Assembly: GCA_031268095.1 (NCBI GenBank)
Contig: JAIRXU010000036.1
Location: 1 to 58,779, forward strand
DNA: 58,779 bases
Reading direction: 5' to 3'
DNA from: Oscillospiraceae bacterium
GTDB lineage: Bacteria > Bacillota > Clostridia > Oscillospirales > Acutalibacteraceae
Numbering within the stretch: position 1 is the stretch's first letter; each line of letters starts with the position of its first letter. The position numbers were made by a program, and so were the translations under genes. The notes below the pieces were generated by a model. That model saw nothing but the letters and a program-made list of their open reading frames with translations, had not been told where the DNA came from and ran no database searches. Shown here piece by piece: positions 41,214 through 51,000 of this stretch.

Positions 41214-42572
41214 ATGCAGTGGATAGCGGAACGGATGGGCGAAACAACGACGATGTGGGTCGCCCTGGGCCTCTTTGCGGCAACGTATTTAGGGCTGATG
41301 ATTTTTTCCAAGGCGCGGGCGTATATCGCCCTGGGTGCGGCGGCGCTGTTTGTCCTGCTGGGGATTATCCCCTTGGGGAAGGTGCCGGGCGCTGTGGACT
41401 GGAACGTTATTCTGATGATTGCCGGGACGATGGGCACAGTGACGCTGTTCATCGAATCCCGTATGCCCGCGAAAATGGCGGACTGGCTGATCGAAAAATC
41501 CCCGAACCTGAAGTGGGCAGTGATTTGGCTTTCTGTGTTTGCCGGGGTAATCTCCGCTTTTGTCGATAACGTGGCGACCGTGCTGATGATTGCGCCGGTG
41601 GCGGTCGGTATCGCGAAGAAACTGAAGGTTTCGCCTGTGCCTGCCATTATCGCCATCTCCATCGCTTCCAATTTAGAGGGCGCGGCAACGCTGGTGGGGG
41701 ATACCACCTCCATCCTCTTGGCCGGCGCGGCGAAGCTCAATTTCCTCGATTTCTTCTTTTACCGCCCGCCCGGGGCCGCTCATTACGGCGTCGGCTTGTT
41801 CTGGATTGTCCAGGTGGCGTTTGTTGCGGCGACGGCGGTCCTCTTTGTGATCTTCCGCAAAGACAAACAGCCCATCCATCTGGAGGAGCGGGAAACTGTC
41901 CGGGACTACATGCCGACGGCGCTGTTGCTGGGGACCGTCATCTCCTTGATTCTGGTGTCCTTTGTGCCGTCAGAATTCCGCCTTGGGTCCCTGACGCTCC
42001 ATAAGCCAGCCGCCATCAACGGTATCATCTGCGTTGGAATTTACCTGATTGGGGTCCTATGGTATGGGCTGGTCAAGCGAAACAAAAAAATCATCTTAAT
42101 AACGCTCAAGGAGTTGGATTATTTTACGCTGCTTCTGCTGGCCGGGCTCTTTGTCGTCATTGGCGGTCTGGAGCATTCCGGCGTTGTGCGGGAGATTGGC
42201 GAACTCTTCGCGAAGATCGCCAACGGCAACGCTTTCTTGATTTACACCATTCTTGTCTGGTTTTCGATGATCATCTCCGCCTTCGTCGATAATATCCCCT
42301 ATGTCGCGACGATGTTACCGGTGGTGACCGTCATCTCCACAGCCATGGGCATTTCGCCCGCGGTGCTGTACTTTGGTCTGCTTTCCGGCGCGACGCTGGG
42401 CGGTAACCTCACCCCCATCGGGGCTTCGGCCAATATCGCCGCGCTGGGCATTCTCCGCAAGGAAGGGCACCAGGTGAAAGCCAAAGCCTTCATGAAAATA
42501 AGTGTACCCTATACCCTTGCCGCCTGTTTGGTGGGGTATGGCCTGGTCTGGGTCTTCTGGAGCGGGAAATAG
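41214..42572 (+). CDS. ArsB/NhaD-type (ion transporter superfamily) permease
   Basis: A 452-residue polytopic protein with two related halves, each holding a signature re-entrant motif: ISAFVDNVATVLMIAP in the first and ISAFVDNIPYVATMLPV in the second. LEGAATLVGDTTS and GATLGGNLTPIGASANI mark the paired substrate-binding loops. This is the architecture of the SLC13/ArsB/NhaD superfamily, which moves anions (arsenite, dicarboxylates) or exchanges Na+ for H+; the exact substrate cannot be given. A weak GGGAAGT precedes the ATG. It lies 82 bases after the YfhO gene and may be transcribed with it. Confidence 0.88.
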   Translation: MQWIAERMGETTTMWVALGLFAATYLGLMIFSKARAYIALGAAALFVLLGIIPLGKVPGAVDWNVILMIAGTMGTVTLFIESRMPAKMADWLIEKSPNLKWAVIWLSVFAGVISAFVDNVATVLMIAPVAVGIAKKLKVSPVPAIIAISIASNLEGAATLVGDTTSILLAGAAKLNFLDFFFYRPPGAAHYGVGLFWIVQVAFVAATAVLFVIFRKDKQPIHLEERETVRDYMPTALLLGTVISLILVSFVPSEFRLGSLTLHKPAAINGIICVGIYLIGVLWYGLVKRNKKIILITLKELDYFTLLLLAGLFVVIGGLEHSGVVREIGELFAKIANGNAFLIYTILVWFSMIISAFVDNIPYVATMLPVVTVISTAMGISPAVLYFGLLSGATLGGNLTPIGASANIAALGILRKEGHQVKAKAFMKISVPYTLAACLVGYGLVWVFWSGK

Positions 42573-42626
42573 CCGCGCTTGCCCGCGTGTGAATCGCGAA
42601 CGCGAATCACGAATATAGCAAAAACA

Positions 42627-42659
42627 CAGCCCTCCCCCAGGAAACAAGGGGAAGGGCTG
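42627..42659. terminator. Bidirectional terminator between the permease and the symporter
   Basis: CAGCCCT (42627-42633) pairs with AGGGCTG (42653-42659), with an inner CCCC/GGGG stem. T-rich sequence follows on both strands (CGTTCGTTTTCT on the plus strand, TGTTTTTGC on the minus strand). It separates the convergent permease and GPH genes. Confidence 0.8.
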
Positions 42660-42672
42660 CGTTCGTTTTCTA

Positions 42673-44169
42673 TTATGCGGGGTCTTTATCGGCGCCTGTT
42701 TCGGTCAGCGAGAGGGCGGCGAGCTGTCGCCGCTGCGCCAGTTCCTGGTACATCCGCTCCCGGTCTTCTGCGGAAATATTATAAAAGAGCTTCGGAATCA
42801 GGCCAAGCAAGCCGCTGGTGACGGCCGGAAACAGAACGAACAGGCCGAAGATGAAGCGGGAGGCGCGGAGGGATTGCCGCAGGTAATTTTCCTTCAGGCC
42901 AACCCCCATGACATCTTTGAGCTTGAGGGAGAGAGGGGTGAACACCAGGCGGACGATCTTACCAAAAATTTCTCGCACTGACGCGGTCATGCCCTCGCTG
43001 CGGAATCCATTTTTCCATTCGCCGTAGTCCATGCATTCCAGCTGCATGTCAGCATTGACAATTTGGCGCACATAGAGCACAGGGGAGAAAGCGGCTTCCC
43101 GGATTCCCAGGACGGCGGCCATGACTTTCCAGTTGAACAGAAGGTCTGGCCGGTCTCCCTTCCCGGCGGGGATACGCCCGATCAGGTAGGCGAGGATCCC
43201 GGTGGCATGGAGGAAGTGGCTGGTGAAAATCCAGAGGAACCGGGTGGAAAACGTCCGCCGCGCCCAGCGGACCGAAAGCACACCCAGCTGGCCGGTGAAA
43301 AATCCGGGGATGCCGATGGCCAGTTTCAGCGCCGGCTGGTTGAGGACTGCCATATAGTAGTCGTTTTCGCCGCCGGCGTCGATGTTAATGCCGCTGAGCA
43401 TATTGGCCAGCGTCAGCAAAAGGAGCGGCCGGTTGGTTGCCAGGGCTTTGAAGTTCTCCAGAATCTTGGGCTTTTCCACCGATTGGGGAACGCGCTCCCG
43501 GCTGACCAGGGCGAAATACAGCGCAAACACGCCGCTGAGCACCGCCGTCGCCGTCCCGAATCCCAGAAAGAGTTTCGAACGCGCCAGGATCCCATCCGCG
43601 CCGCCGCTGTGGCCAACGAACTGCATCAGGAACGTCAGCAGTTGGATCGGCAGCTGCTCGCCGAGGTTGCTGGAGAGATATTCCGCGATGTTGATCAGCC
43701 GCAGCCGGTCGTAAGGGTCCGGCGTGATGGTGGCGATCATGCCAGTGCGGGAAATGCTGTTGAATGTTCCGGAAGTATCCGCCAGCACCTTGAAGAAAAG
43801 GTAAGACCATTTGATTTCGTCCGGCGTATGGAACAGAAAGGGCATGAAGTAGAAGAAGAAAGTGATGGGCATGCCCACCAGCAGGCTGAAGGTGAGATAG
43901 GGCCGGAATTTCCCGAATCGGGTCCGCGTCGCGTCCACCAGACTGGCGAATAGCAGGTCATTGACGATGTCCCAGGCGCCGATGACCCAGCTCAGCCGGC
44001 TTTTGACTTCGTTGCTCAGGCCCAGGATTTGTTGGGTGAAGTTGTCTTCCAAGCCGTTCAGGTTCATGCTGGCCGACATGTCGAACATAATGTAGGCCAC
44101 GGTTTCGCGGGTGCCGACGTAGCGCCGGCCTTGCGGCGGGGCGCTGGGACTCTTCGCTGGTTTGCTCAC
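42673..44169 (-). CDS. GPH family (MFS) sugar:cation symporter-like transporter
   Basis: The 498-residue protein has about 11-12 TM helices. GAWDIVNDLLFASLVDATRT followed by RFGKFRPYL is the signature loop between helices 2 and 3 of glycoside-pentoside-hexuronide symporters, and DYGEWKNGFRSEGMTASV in the second half matches another family motif. Members import glycosides or hexuronides with Na+ or H+. No sugar hydrolase is encoded nearby, so the substrate is open. The acidic C-terminal tail is short. The start lies 11 bases after GGAGGGA. Confidence 0.85.
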   Translation of the reverse strand: MSKPAKSPSAPPQGRRYVGTRETVAYIMFDMSASMNLNGLEDNFTQQILGLSNEVKSRLSWVIGAWDIVNDLLFASLVDATRTRFGKFRPYLTFSLLVGMPITFFFYFMPFLFHTPDEIKWSYLFFKVLADTSGTFNSISRTGMIATITPDPYDRLRLINIAEYLSSNLGEQLPIQLLTFLMQFVGHSGGADGILARSKLFLGFGTATAVLSGVFALYFALVSRERVPQSVEKPKILENFKALATNRPLLLLTLANMLSGINIDAGGENDYYMAVLNQPALKLAIGIPGFFTGQLGVLSVRWARRTFSTRFLWIFTSHFLHATGILAYLIGRIPAGKGDRPDLLFNWKVMAAVLGIREAAFSPVLYVRQIVNADMQLECMDYGEWKNGFRSEGMTASVREIFGKIVRLVFTPLSLKLKDVMGVGLKENYLRQSLRASRFIFGLFVLFPAVTSGLLGLIPKLFYNISAEDRERMYQELAQRRQLAALSLTETGADKDPA

Positions 44170-44207
44170 CGGAATCCCTCCTTACGGAAATAGCTTTGGA
44201 CCGAAAA

Positions 44208-44237
44208 CACACCGCCCCCAGGAAAGGAGGTGGTGTG
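44208..44237 (-). terminator. Terminator of the hydrolase-like gene
   Basis: On the minus strand CACACC (44237-44232) pairs with GGTGTG (44213-44208) around a GC-rich loop, followed by TTTTCGG. It begins 10 bases after the stop of the exoprotein gene. Confidence 0.6.
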
Positions 44238-44246
44238 CAGAGTCAC

Positions 44247-46082
44247 TCACGCGAAGATGGACTTCCAGATTCGCCGGCAGTTGATCCCGTCGGAATAGCC
44301 ATTGTTGCCGTAGATAGCCAGAGCGAACTCGCTCAGCGCCTTGGTGACTTTCTCAAGGAACACCTGGCCTTTGGATTGCTCAAAGGGCGCGCCCATGGCG
44401 CTGTGCTTGACCAGAAGGGCCTTGACTGCGTCGGTGGCCTTCTGGGCCCGTTCCGCGTCGCCTACGGTCAGGGCCCGCACCGCGTAGCCCTCGTCAATGG
44501 CGGCCTGGAGTTCAGCCTTGTCCGCGGCGGAAAGGTTGCCTTCCTTCAGCAGCCGTTCCGCGTCGCCCAGCCGTCCGCGGCGCAGTTCATTGGTGTTCAT
44601 GGCGTAATTAAACTGCGGGTAATGCTCCGGATCGGTATTGACGTTCATGCCGGGGGTGGTCATGACCTTCGCCGCGACGTTCAGAACCGCGTCGTTACGT
44701 CCGACCTCATGGGGCTGATTGAGGAAGACCCATGTATTATCCGGCAGCACACAGGTAGAGCAGTCGATCTTTTTGTCGGGGGAGAAATACTTCGTGTTGG
44801 TCGGGGTGGGGAGGACGGCGTCGCCCGGCGCGGCGCCGGTAGCGTCCATCGTTGCTCCGGCGAGGGCGATGATGCCGTCGCTGTTGACTTTACCCCGGGA
44901 GGCGACGACCTGGAAGTACGTGTACTCATTGTCGCCAAAACTGAGGTTGGAGCCTGCGAAGTTATTGATGCAGACGCCGTCCGCTACAGCGGCCCTGACG
45001 TTGTCGGCCAGATTCAGCTGCGCTTGGTGATAGGAGTCGGTCTTCGCCTTGAGCGTCGGCTTTTTGCCCAGGTGCATGGCGGCGGCCTCATCGTAACGGT
45101 CGCAGGGGACCAGCGCCCAGAACTGGGTGCAGTTGAGTACGACAGTATCCAAAATGCCCTGCCAGGCGGCGGAAATGACGTTCTCGAAGAGCTTATTGGG
45201 GAAGAGGCGGATGACCAGGTCCGCCAGGTAGCCGATGCTGCGGTCGTAACCGGTGGAGAGATGAATATCCTTTTCCAACAGATCCGGCAGCCACTTTTCA
45301 TAAAGAAAATCATCCGCACGGTTGACCTTGTGCGTGAAGAGGTCGGCGAACATTTCGGACCCGTCCGTCGTCGCGACAACATTGGCAACCTGATCCAGCT
45401 TGCTGTGGCCGTATTTTTCGATGTAGCCGGTGAAGACGGTGCCGCCCAGGCTGACGTTCACCAGGTTGACTTTGTCGTGTCCCGTCTCCTTCCGGACGAA
45501 GTCGATGTACTTTTCCAGCTCATCCACGGAATTCCAGATCTCATCAACGAGATTGAATGAGAAGAAATACACATGATCTTCGCCCACAATGTCTATCAGG
45601 CTGTATACCGGGACGTTGACGTCCAGCGCGGTGTGCCGCTGGTCATCGGTCATCTCAGAGACACGGCCGATGGGCTCGGTGCGCAGATCATGGACATATT
45701 TTCCGTTGCTGTCCACCCGTTGGGGTTCAAACATCTGGCTCATTAGGTTGTAGATCGACTTGGTCAGGAAGATGTCGTGCTGCGACAGCAGCGAAAAGAG
45801 CGCCGAGAAAATCACCGGCAGGAAGTCCACGTCCGTTGTGGGGAAAATCGTCCCGCCGCCCAGATCCGTCTTTTCCCCATCCTCATAGAGGTAGGTGACC
45901 GACTGGTTGATGCCGGGAACAATAATGGTAGGGGAGTAGTCGCAGGGATGCGCTTTGGTGCAGCCATTGGGATTGACGTAGGCTGCCGGTTCCGCTGAGG
46001 AGGAAACCGCCAGGGTGCCGATCAGCAGCACAGCGGCGAGCACCGCGGACAGCAGACGCAGGGAGATGGATTTTTTTTGCAT
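44247..46082 (-). CDS. Secreted alpha/beta-hydrolase-like protein
   Basis: The ATG at 46082 after AAAAGGAG gives 611 residues with a clear signal peptide (cleavage near residue 30, SSSAEPAA). PTIIVPGINQSV at residues ~50-61 is the first strand and oxyanion loop of a lipase-like alpha/beta hydrolase. VNLVNVSLGGTVFTGYIEKYG near residue 210 is the nucleophile elbow, with Ser kept but the first Gly of G-x-S-x-G replaced by Asn-Val. A candidate His lies in FLNQPHEVGRND (about residue 470). The C-terminal ~110 residues are a helical FIVAR-like region (ADKAELQAAIDEGYAV). It is likely an extracellular lipase or esterase; no wall anchor is seen. Confidence 0.65.
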   Translation of the reverse strand: MQKKSISLRLLSAVLAAVLLIGTLAVSSSAEPAAYVNPNGCTKAHPCDYSPTIIVPGINQSVTYLYEDGEKTDLGGGTIFPTTDVDFLPVIFSALFSLLSQHDIFLTKSIYNLMSQMFEPQRVDSNGKYVHDLRTEPIGRVSEMTDDQRHTALDVNVPVYSLIDIVGEDHVYFFSFNLVDEIWNSVDELEKYIDFVRKETGHDKVNLVNVSLGGTVFTGYIEKYGHSKLDQVANVVATTDGSEMFADLFTHKVNRADDFLYEKWLPDLLEKDIHLSTGYDRSIGYLADLVIRLFPNKLFENVISAAWQGILDTVVLNCTQFWALVPCDRYDEAAAMHLGKKPTLKAKTDSYHQAQLNLADNVRAAVADGVCINNFAGSNLSFGDNEYTYFQVVASRGKVNSDGIIALAGATMDATGAAPGDAVLPTPTNTKYFSPDKKIDCSTCVLPDNTWVFLNQPHEVGRNDAVLNVAAKVMTTPGMNVNTDPEHYPQFNYAMNTNELRRGRLGDAERLLKEGNLSAADKAELQAAIDEGYAVRALTVGDAERAQKATDAVKALLVKHSAMGAPFEQSKGQVFLEKVTKALSEFALAIYGNNGYSDGINCRRIWKSIFA

Positions 46083-46285
46083 AAACAAACGCTCCTTTTC
46101 CTTCATCCAAAATTCGTACCATCATCATACCACAGTTTGCCTAGAATTTCAAGAGGAAAAGTTCCCGGAGTTGCCACTTTTTATGAGAGAATAACAAAAA
46201 AAGGGGAAAATAAACAGGAAACAGAAGAAGGCAAGGGTTTGCCGGGTATTTTGACAAATCGGCGGCATCCGTTGCCGGAAGAAAA

Positions 46286-48022
46286 TCACAAATACAGCCA
46301 GCCAAAAAAGAAGATGACCAGGAACCAGTGCCATGTCCACTTCACCTCGACTGGCACAGTATCCACTTTTGCGCCGGTGGCGGCGTCGTAGGCGGTAACC
46401 GTCGCTTTGCCAATGGCGCCCATTTTGTAGGAGATCCGGCCGCCGCCATCCACCGTAATGATGCCGGTGGATTCGAACCGCAGGGGTGCGCCATGGCTGG
46501 CAATGAGGGCTTTGAATACATCGTTCTGCTGCTTGCGCACCAAAATCACGGCGCTGCCGGGGAGGGCCTTTTTCCGCAAGGCATGGAAGGACTGGTTGAG
46601 CGCCGCGAGGGCGCCGTCAAAATCCGCCTGCGTTGCGGAACCGTCGTTCGCCGCCGCCTGCGCCGCGCGGAGGGAGGTCTGAAGGGCGTCCCAGCTGTCG
46701 TCAGTATAATCGCCCTTCGGCAGGCCGTTCAGCTCACCGATCCGGGCGAGCAAGCCGGCGTTGGAGGCGCGGACGGCGGTCCAATGCGCGTAAAACGTCG
46801 TGTCACCCGTCAGGATCACAATATCGGTTTTGCTGATTCTTGCGCCGCCGCTGACCTCCGTGTGCCAGCCGTCAAAGTAGAGGCTGGCGTGGACAGGTGC
46901 GGGCAGGGCGCTGTAGGCGCTGCCGTAGGCAACGGTGATGTTCGCGGGCGTAACGGTTCCGCCGTTGGCGTCGAAGGTCACCGTGTAGGTATGGGCTTGC
47001 CAGACGGCATAGAGCGTCGCGCCCGCGTCAGCCGAATAGGCACCGCCGGGAACATAGGCGACGGTGGCCGCGCCGGCGCGGGTGGTCCAGCCGAGGAAGC
47101 GATAGCCCTTTTTGACGGGTTCGGTGCTGCTGAGGGTCAGCGTCGCGCCTTGCGTCTTGGTTTGAGGGGCGGGCGCGCCGGTGCCGCCGCTGGCGTTGTA
47201 GGCAACGGTATAAGTACCGGGAGCCGGTTTGTGCGCCAGGCCGCTGTAGGTCGCGGTCAGCATGGACAGCGCGTTGTCCACCTGCTGTTGGGTCGCGGCG
47301 GCGCTGCCCGCCATGGCCTGCGCCACAGCCAGCGCGTTCCGGAAGGCCTCCCAGCTCTCGTCGGTATAGTCGCCTTTGGCGGTGTCCCGGACGGCGGAGA
47401 TCTTCGTGTTCAGCGCGTTCTTGTGTACCGGCTGGCGCGCCAGCCAGCTGAAGGCCGAGGTCAGCGCCGTGAGCGCGTCGTCCACCTGCGCCTGGGTCGC
47501 GTCGCCGTTGTTGGCGACGTCCTGCGCTGTCGCGAGCGCGGACTGGAAGGCGTTCCAGCTGGTGTCGGTGTAGTCGCCCCGGGCGGTATTCCCGACCGCG
47601 TTGATTTTCGCTATCAGCGCGGTGAAATCCACCGAATCTTCCGGCGGCGTCTGGCCGTAGTACGCTTCGGCGGCGATGGGGACAATCATGTCCTCGCAGT
47701 TGGCCTTGAAGGTATACCAGCCCTCGGCGGCGTCCTCCGGCATGGTGAAGCTGCCCCGCAGCCGGCCCGCCTTCACGCTGTCGTACTGGTTGATGTACAC
47801 CACCGAGCCCTTCGCGCTGGTCCGGACGCACTTCACCGACACCGACTGCCCGGCCAGCCCGCTGGGGATGGCGATGCTGAACGCGCCGGTTTCGCCGCTG
47901 ATCACGAAGGTCTTGATCTCCATCGCGTCCGAGGCGCTGGCCAGCGGGGCCGTGGCTACGGCAGCGCCAGCGAGCAGAAGAACGGCGGAAATGAGGATGG
48001 CGACTATTTTTCTCCGATTCAT
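46286..48022 (-). CDS. Surface protein with FIVAR and InlB B-type repeats
   Basis: The 578-residue protein has a signal peptide (residues 1-31), a beta domain (35-120), and two FIVAR modules (around 133-195 and 203-262, each with KGDYTDESWEAF-like sequence). Two InlB B-repeats / Flg_new modules follow (about 270-345 and 347-415, with YTVTFDANGGTVTPANI and LYFDGWHTE), then a third FIVAR module (about 425-485), a Big-like beta domain and a C-terminal hydrophobic segment WHWFLVIFFFGWLYL. FIVAR and B-repeats bind carbohydrates or host glycoproteins in other bacteria. The gene lies 31 bases after the giant LRR-RHS gene and is probably co-transcribed. The C-terminal hydrophobic end lacks the basic tail of a sortase signal. 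Confidence 0.8.
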   Translation of the reverse strand: MNRRKIVAILISAVLLLAGAAVATAPLASASDAMEIKTFVISGETGAFSIAIPSGLAGQSVSVKCVRTSAKGSVVYINQYDSVKAGRLRGSFTMPEDAAEGWYTFKANCEDMIVPIAAEAYYGQTPPEDSVDFTALIAKINAVGNTARGDYTDTSWNAFQSALATAQDVANNGDATQAQVDDALTALTSAFSWLARQPVHKNALNTKISAVRDTAKGDYTDESWEAFRNALAVAQAMAGSAAATQQQVDNALSMLTATYSGLAHKPAPGTYTVAYNASGGTGAPAPQTKTQGATLTLSSTEPVKKGYRFLGWTTRAGAATVAYVPGGAYSADAGATLYAVWQAHTYTVTFDANGGTVTPANITVAYGSAYSALPAPVHASLYFDGWHTEVSGGARISKTDIVILTGDTTFYAHWTAVRASNAGLLARIGELNGLPKGDYTDDSWDALQTSLRAAQAAANDGSATQADFDGALAALNQSFHALRKKALPGSAVILVRKQQNDVFKALIASHGAPLRFESTGIITVDGGGRISYKMGAIGKATVTAYDAATGAKVDTVPVEVKWTWHWFLVIFFFGWLYL

Positions 48023-48053
48023 GAATTCACGCCTCTCTTGCTATTTAATGTGC

Positions 48054-51000
48054 TTATCGGGGACCGTAGCCAGAAACATAGGCATTGTAGCTAAAACCGC
48101 GATTGAAAATTCCATCAATAAACGATGAAGTGGTAACATTGGTGTAACTAGATGGGTAGAAATAGTTGTTGAAATCAAAGGTTGCTCTATATATTTCATT
48201 GGCCAACCTATTAATTGTTAGCAGATCTGAGCGGCCCACATATGCTGCTATTGCCGCTAGCACTTTCAATTGGTCGGCGGTCAGCTGCGACTGCGGCGTT
48301 TGGGTGGGAGTGGGGGGTGGGGGGTTGCCGGTGAAGGTGGTAGAGGGGATACCATTCATATACAAGGATTCCATTTGTGGCCAAGATACGTTCTTAATGA
48401 ACCATCTCATGAGGGGAAATACGTTTCTGCTCGGAACTGGGCCTGTCGAATGATCCTGTCCCATCCATTCCAGGGTTTGCTGGATCACTGCCTCTGGGCC
48501 TTTCTCCTTCACGAAAAACACGAATCCGGGACTGCTTATAATACCATAATAAGCGGGCACAACAGTGTTTCGAAGCCCAGTCGCTATGTTATTGATTTGC
48601 CCCATTCCCGCAATGAATGTCGGCGACGCAAGCAGCATGGGAACAGCCACTTCAGACATAACGGCGGCAGCGATCAAAGCCTCAGCGAAAAAGGAAACGA
48701 TCGCGCCAAGGAGCAGCACCCCGCCGTATAGCGCCGGGCCCACGGTCGCGCCACAGGCCGCTTGCTGGTATTTCGGCAGTTTTGCGAAATTTTCAAGCGA
48801 CGGATGAAGCGCAAAGTTGTATAGATTGGGATCGTTTCTTTCATAAAAACTCCCAATTGCCGTCGCGGCTTCCCCGCTAACATCCACAACCCCCACCGCA
48901 TTATTCCCCGCGTACCGATACAAGTTCAGGTCCGCGGCCTGGCCCAGGGGGTCGGGGGTGAGGAAGCTGCCGGACTGCTGGGAAACGTAGCGGGCGCGCA
49001 TGTACCACAGGCCGTTTTGGTCGGTGGCGATGCCGTACTGCCCGACGTAAGCATAGGGATTGGCGACACCCTCGGTCTTGGACAGCACCATGCCGTCGGC
49101 GGCGTAGCTGTAGCGATTGACGACCGCGCCGCCGGGGCCGGTGAGCTCCGTGGCCGAGCCGAGGTGATTGAAGTGATAGTAGAAGGTGTCCGCGCCGGTT
49201 TGCTGGGCCAGCAGGCCGTCGGCGTAAATATATCTCGTCGGCACGCCGCCACGGTAGCTTTCGATGGCGTCGCCGAGCCCCAGGGGGGAATTGAGGTATT
49301 CCGTGACGGCGCCGTTTTCTGTCACTTTGCGTCGGCTGCCGAACGCGTCATATTCATACTGCGTCACGCGGCCCGGCTGGGTGACGCCGGACAGGCGGCC
49401 CCGGTAGTCGTACGTATAGGAGACCGCGCCGCTGGGGCCGTTTTGCGCAATCAGGCGGCCGTTCAGGTCGTATTGCCGGGTTTCGTTGCCGATGGCCGTG
49501 TATTGGTTCATTGTGTTGCCGCTGTAGCCCGTGACGGTGCCGCCGCTGACCACGTTGACGCGGTTGCCCGCGGCGTCGTAGCCGTAACTAGTCACGCTGC
49601 CGCCCGGCGCGGTGGCCCTGGTCAGTTGGCCCAGCTGGTCGTATTCATAGCTCCAGGTTCCGCCGCTGCCGGAGATCTGGCTGAGCAGCCCGTCGTTGTT
49701 GTAAGTGTACGTGAACGACGAAATCGTGCCGCCGCTGGGATAATAGTTGTGCATTGCGGCAAGGCGGCCCTCCGCATAGCTGTACTGTGTGCTCGTGCCG
49801 TTGCCCAGCGTCTTCCGGTCCAGTGTGCCGTCGCCGTTGTAGTCAAGCTCCGTCAGCAGAGCGCCGCTGCCGTCTGTCGCGCGGCGCAGTCGCGCGTTTT
49901 CGTCATAACTGTAGTAGACTGGTTTGCCTTCGTTGTCGGTCTCGCTTGCCAGCCGCCCAAAAACGTCGTAGCTGTAGGAAACGGTTTTGCCGTCCGGGGT
50001 TTGCACGTTCATCAGCGCACCGGCCCCGTTGTAGTTCAGCCGCGTCACAGCCCCGTTTTCGTCAATTGCCGTGACGTTGCCGAACGTGTCATGGGCATAC
50101 GAGACGGTTTCGCCCGTGCTGTAGTGTTCAGTTTCGCATTCGCCGAAGGCGTTGTAGGTGTAATCGATCCAAGAGCCGTCCCGGTTGGTCATCCTGGCCA
50201 CTTGCCCCTTGGAATTGTACGCAAAGCGCTCGAAGCTGCCGTTGGGGTAGAGAATCTTTTCCAAACCGCCCTGGCTGTTGCGCTGATACTCTGTCTTCGC
50301 TCCGGCCTTGTCGGTGACGGAACTGACATTGCCGAATCCGTCATATGTTTTCAGAATACTTTGGCCGTAAATATCGGTGATCTTGGTATTGTTCCCGGCG
50401 GCGTCATAGTCCAGTTTGACCTGCTGAAGCATGTCGGTGGTCAACCCGGAGGGCAGGAGCATTTCATTGTATTGCACGGCGCTGACGCTTCCCCTGGGAT
50501 CCACCGTGCGCATCAGGTTTCCGGCAATACCGTAAAGGATCGTCGTCGTTTCCTGGCGGCTGTTTGTCACCGTGACGGTGTTTGGCGAGGGGTAGTCATA
50601 CGTCACAGCGTCGCCCGCGGCCGCGATCTTCTGAATTCTGCCAAAATCATCGTATGCAAACTGCCGGCTTGGCCCGGCGAAATCCATTGTTTGCAGCAGC
50701 GTATACCGCTTCGCGCCAACGGATTGCGTATCATAGGCATAGGCTTCGGCGCGTGTGCCGCAGATAACGGACGCAAGACAGCCGTCGGTGTAGGCATATT
50801 CCGCCGTTTGCCCCGTCACTTCGGAATGAACGGCGCTGACCAGATGCTGATCGTTGTAATGGAACGTCAGGCAGTCGCCGCCGGACGAAGTGATTTTCTC
50901 AATCAACCCGTTTTGATAGGTAAGATCCGTCCGGTTGCCGTAGGGATCCATCATGGAGGTCAGTTTGCCGCCGCTGCCGAACGTGAGCGTTGTGCCGTCG

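Noticed and set aside
46328..48094. Open frame antisense to the FIVAR surface gene
   Set aside because: Gly/Arg/Val-rich translation with no family pattern; the opposite strand has a signal peptide and recognisable repeats.
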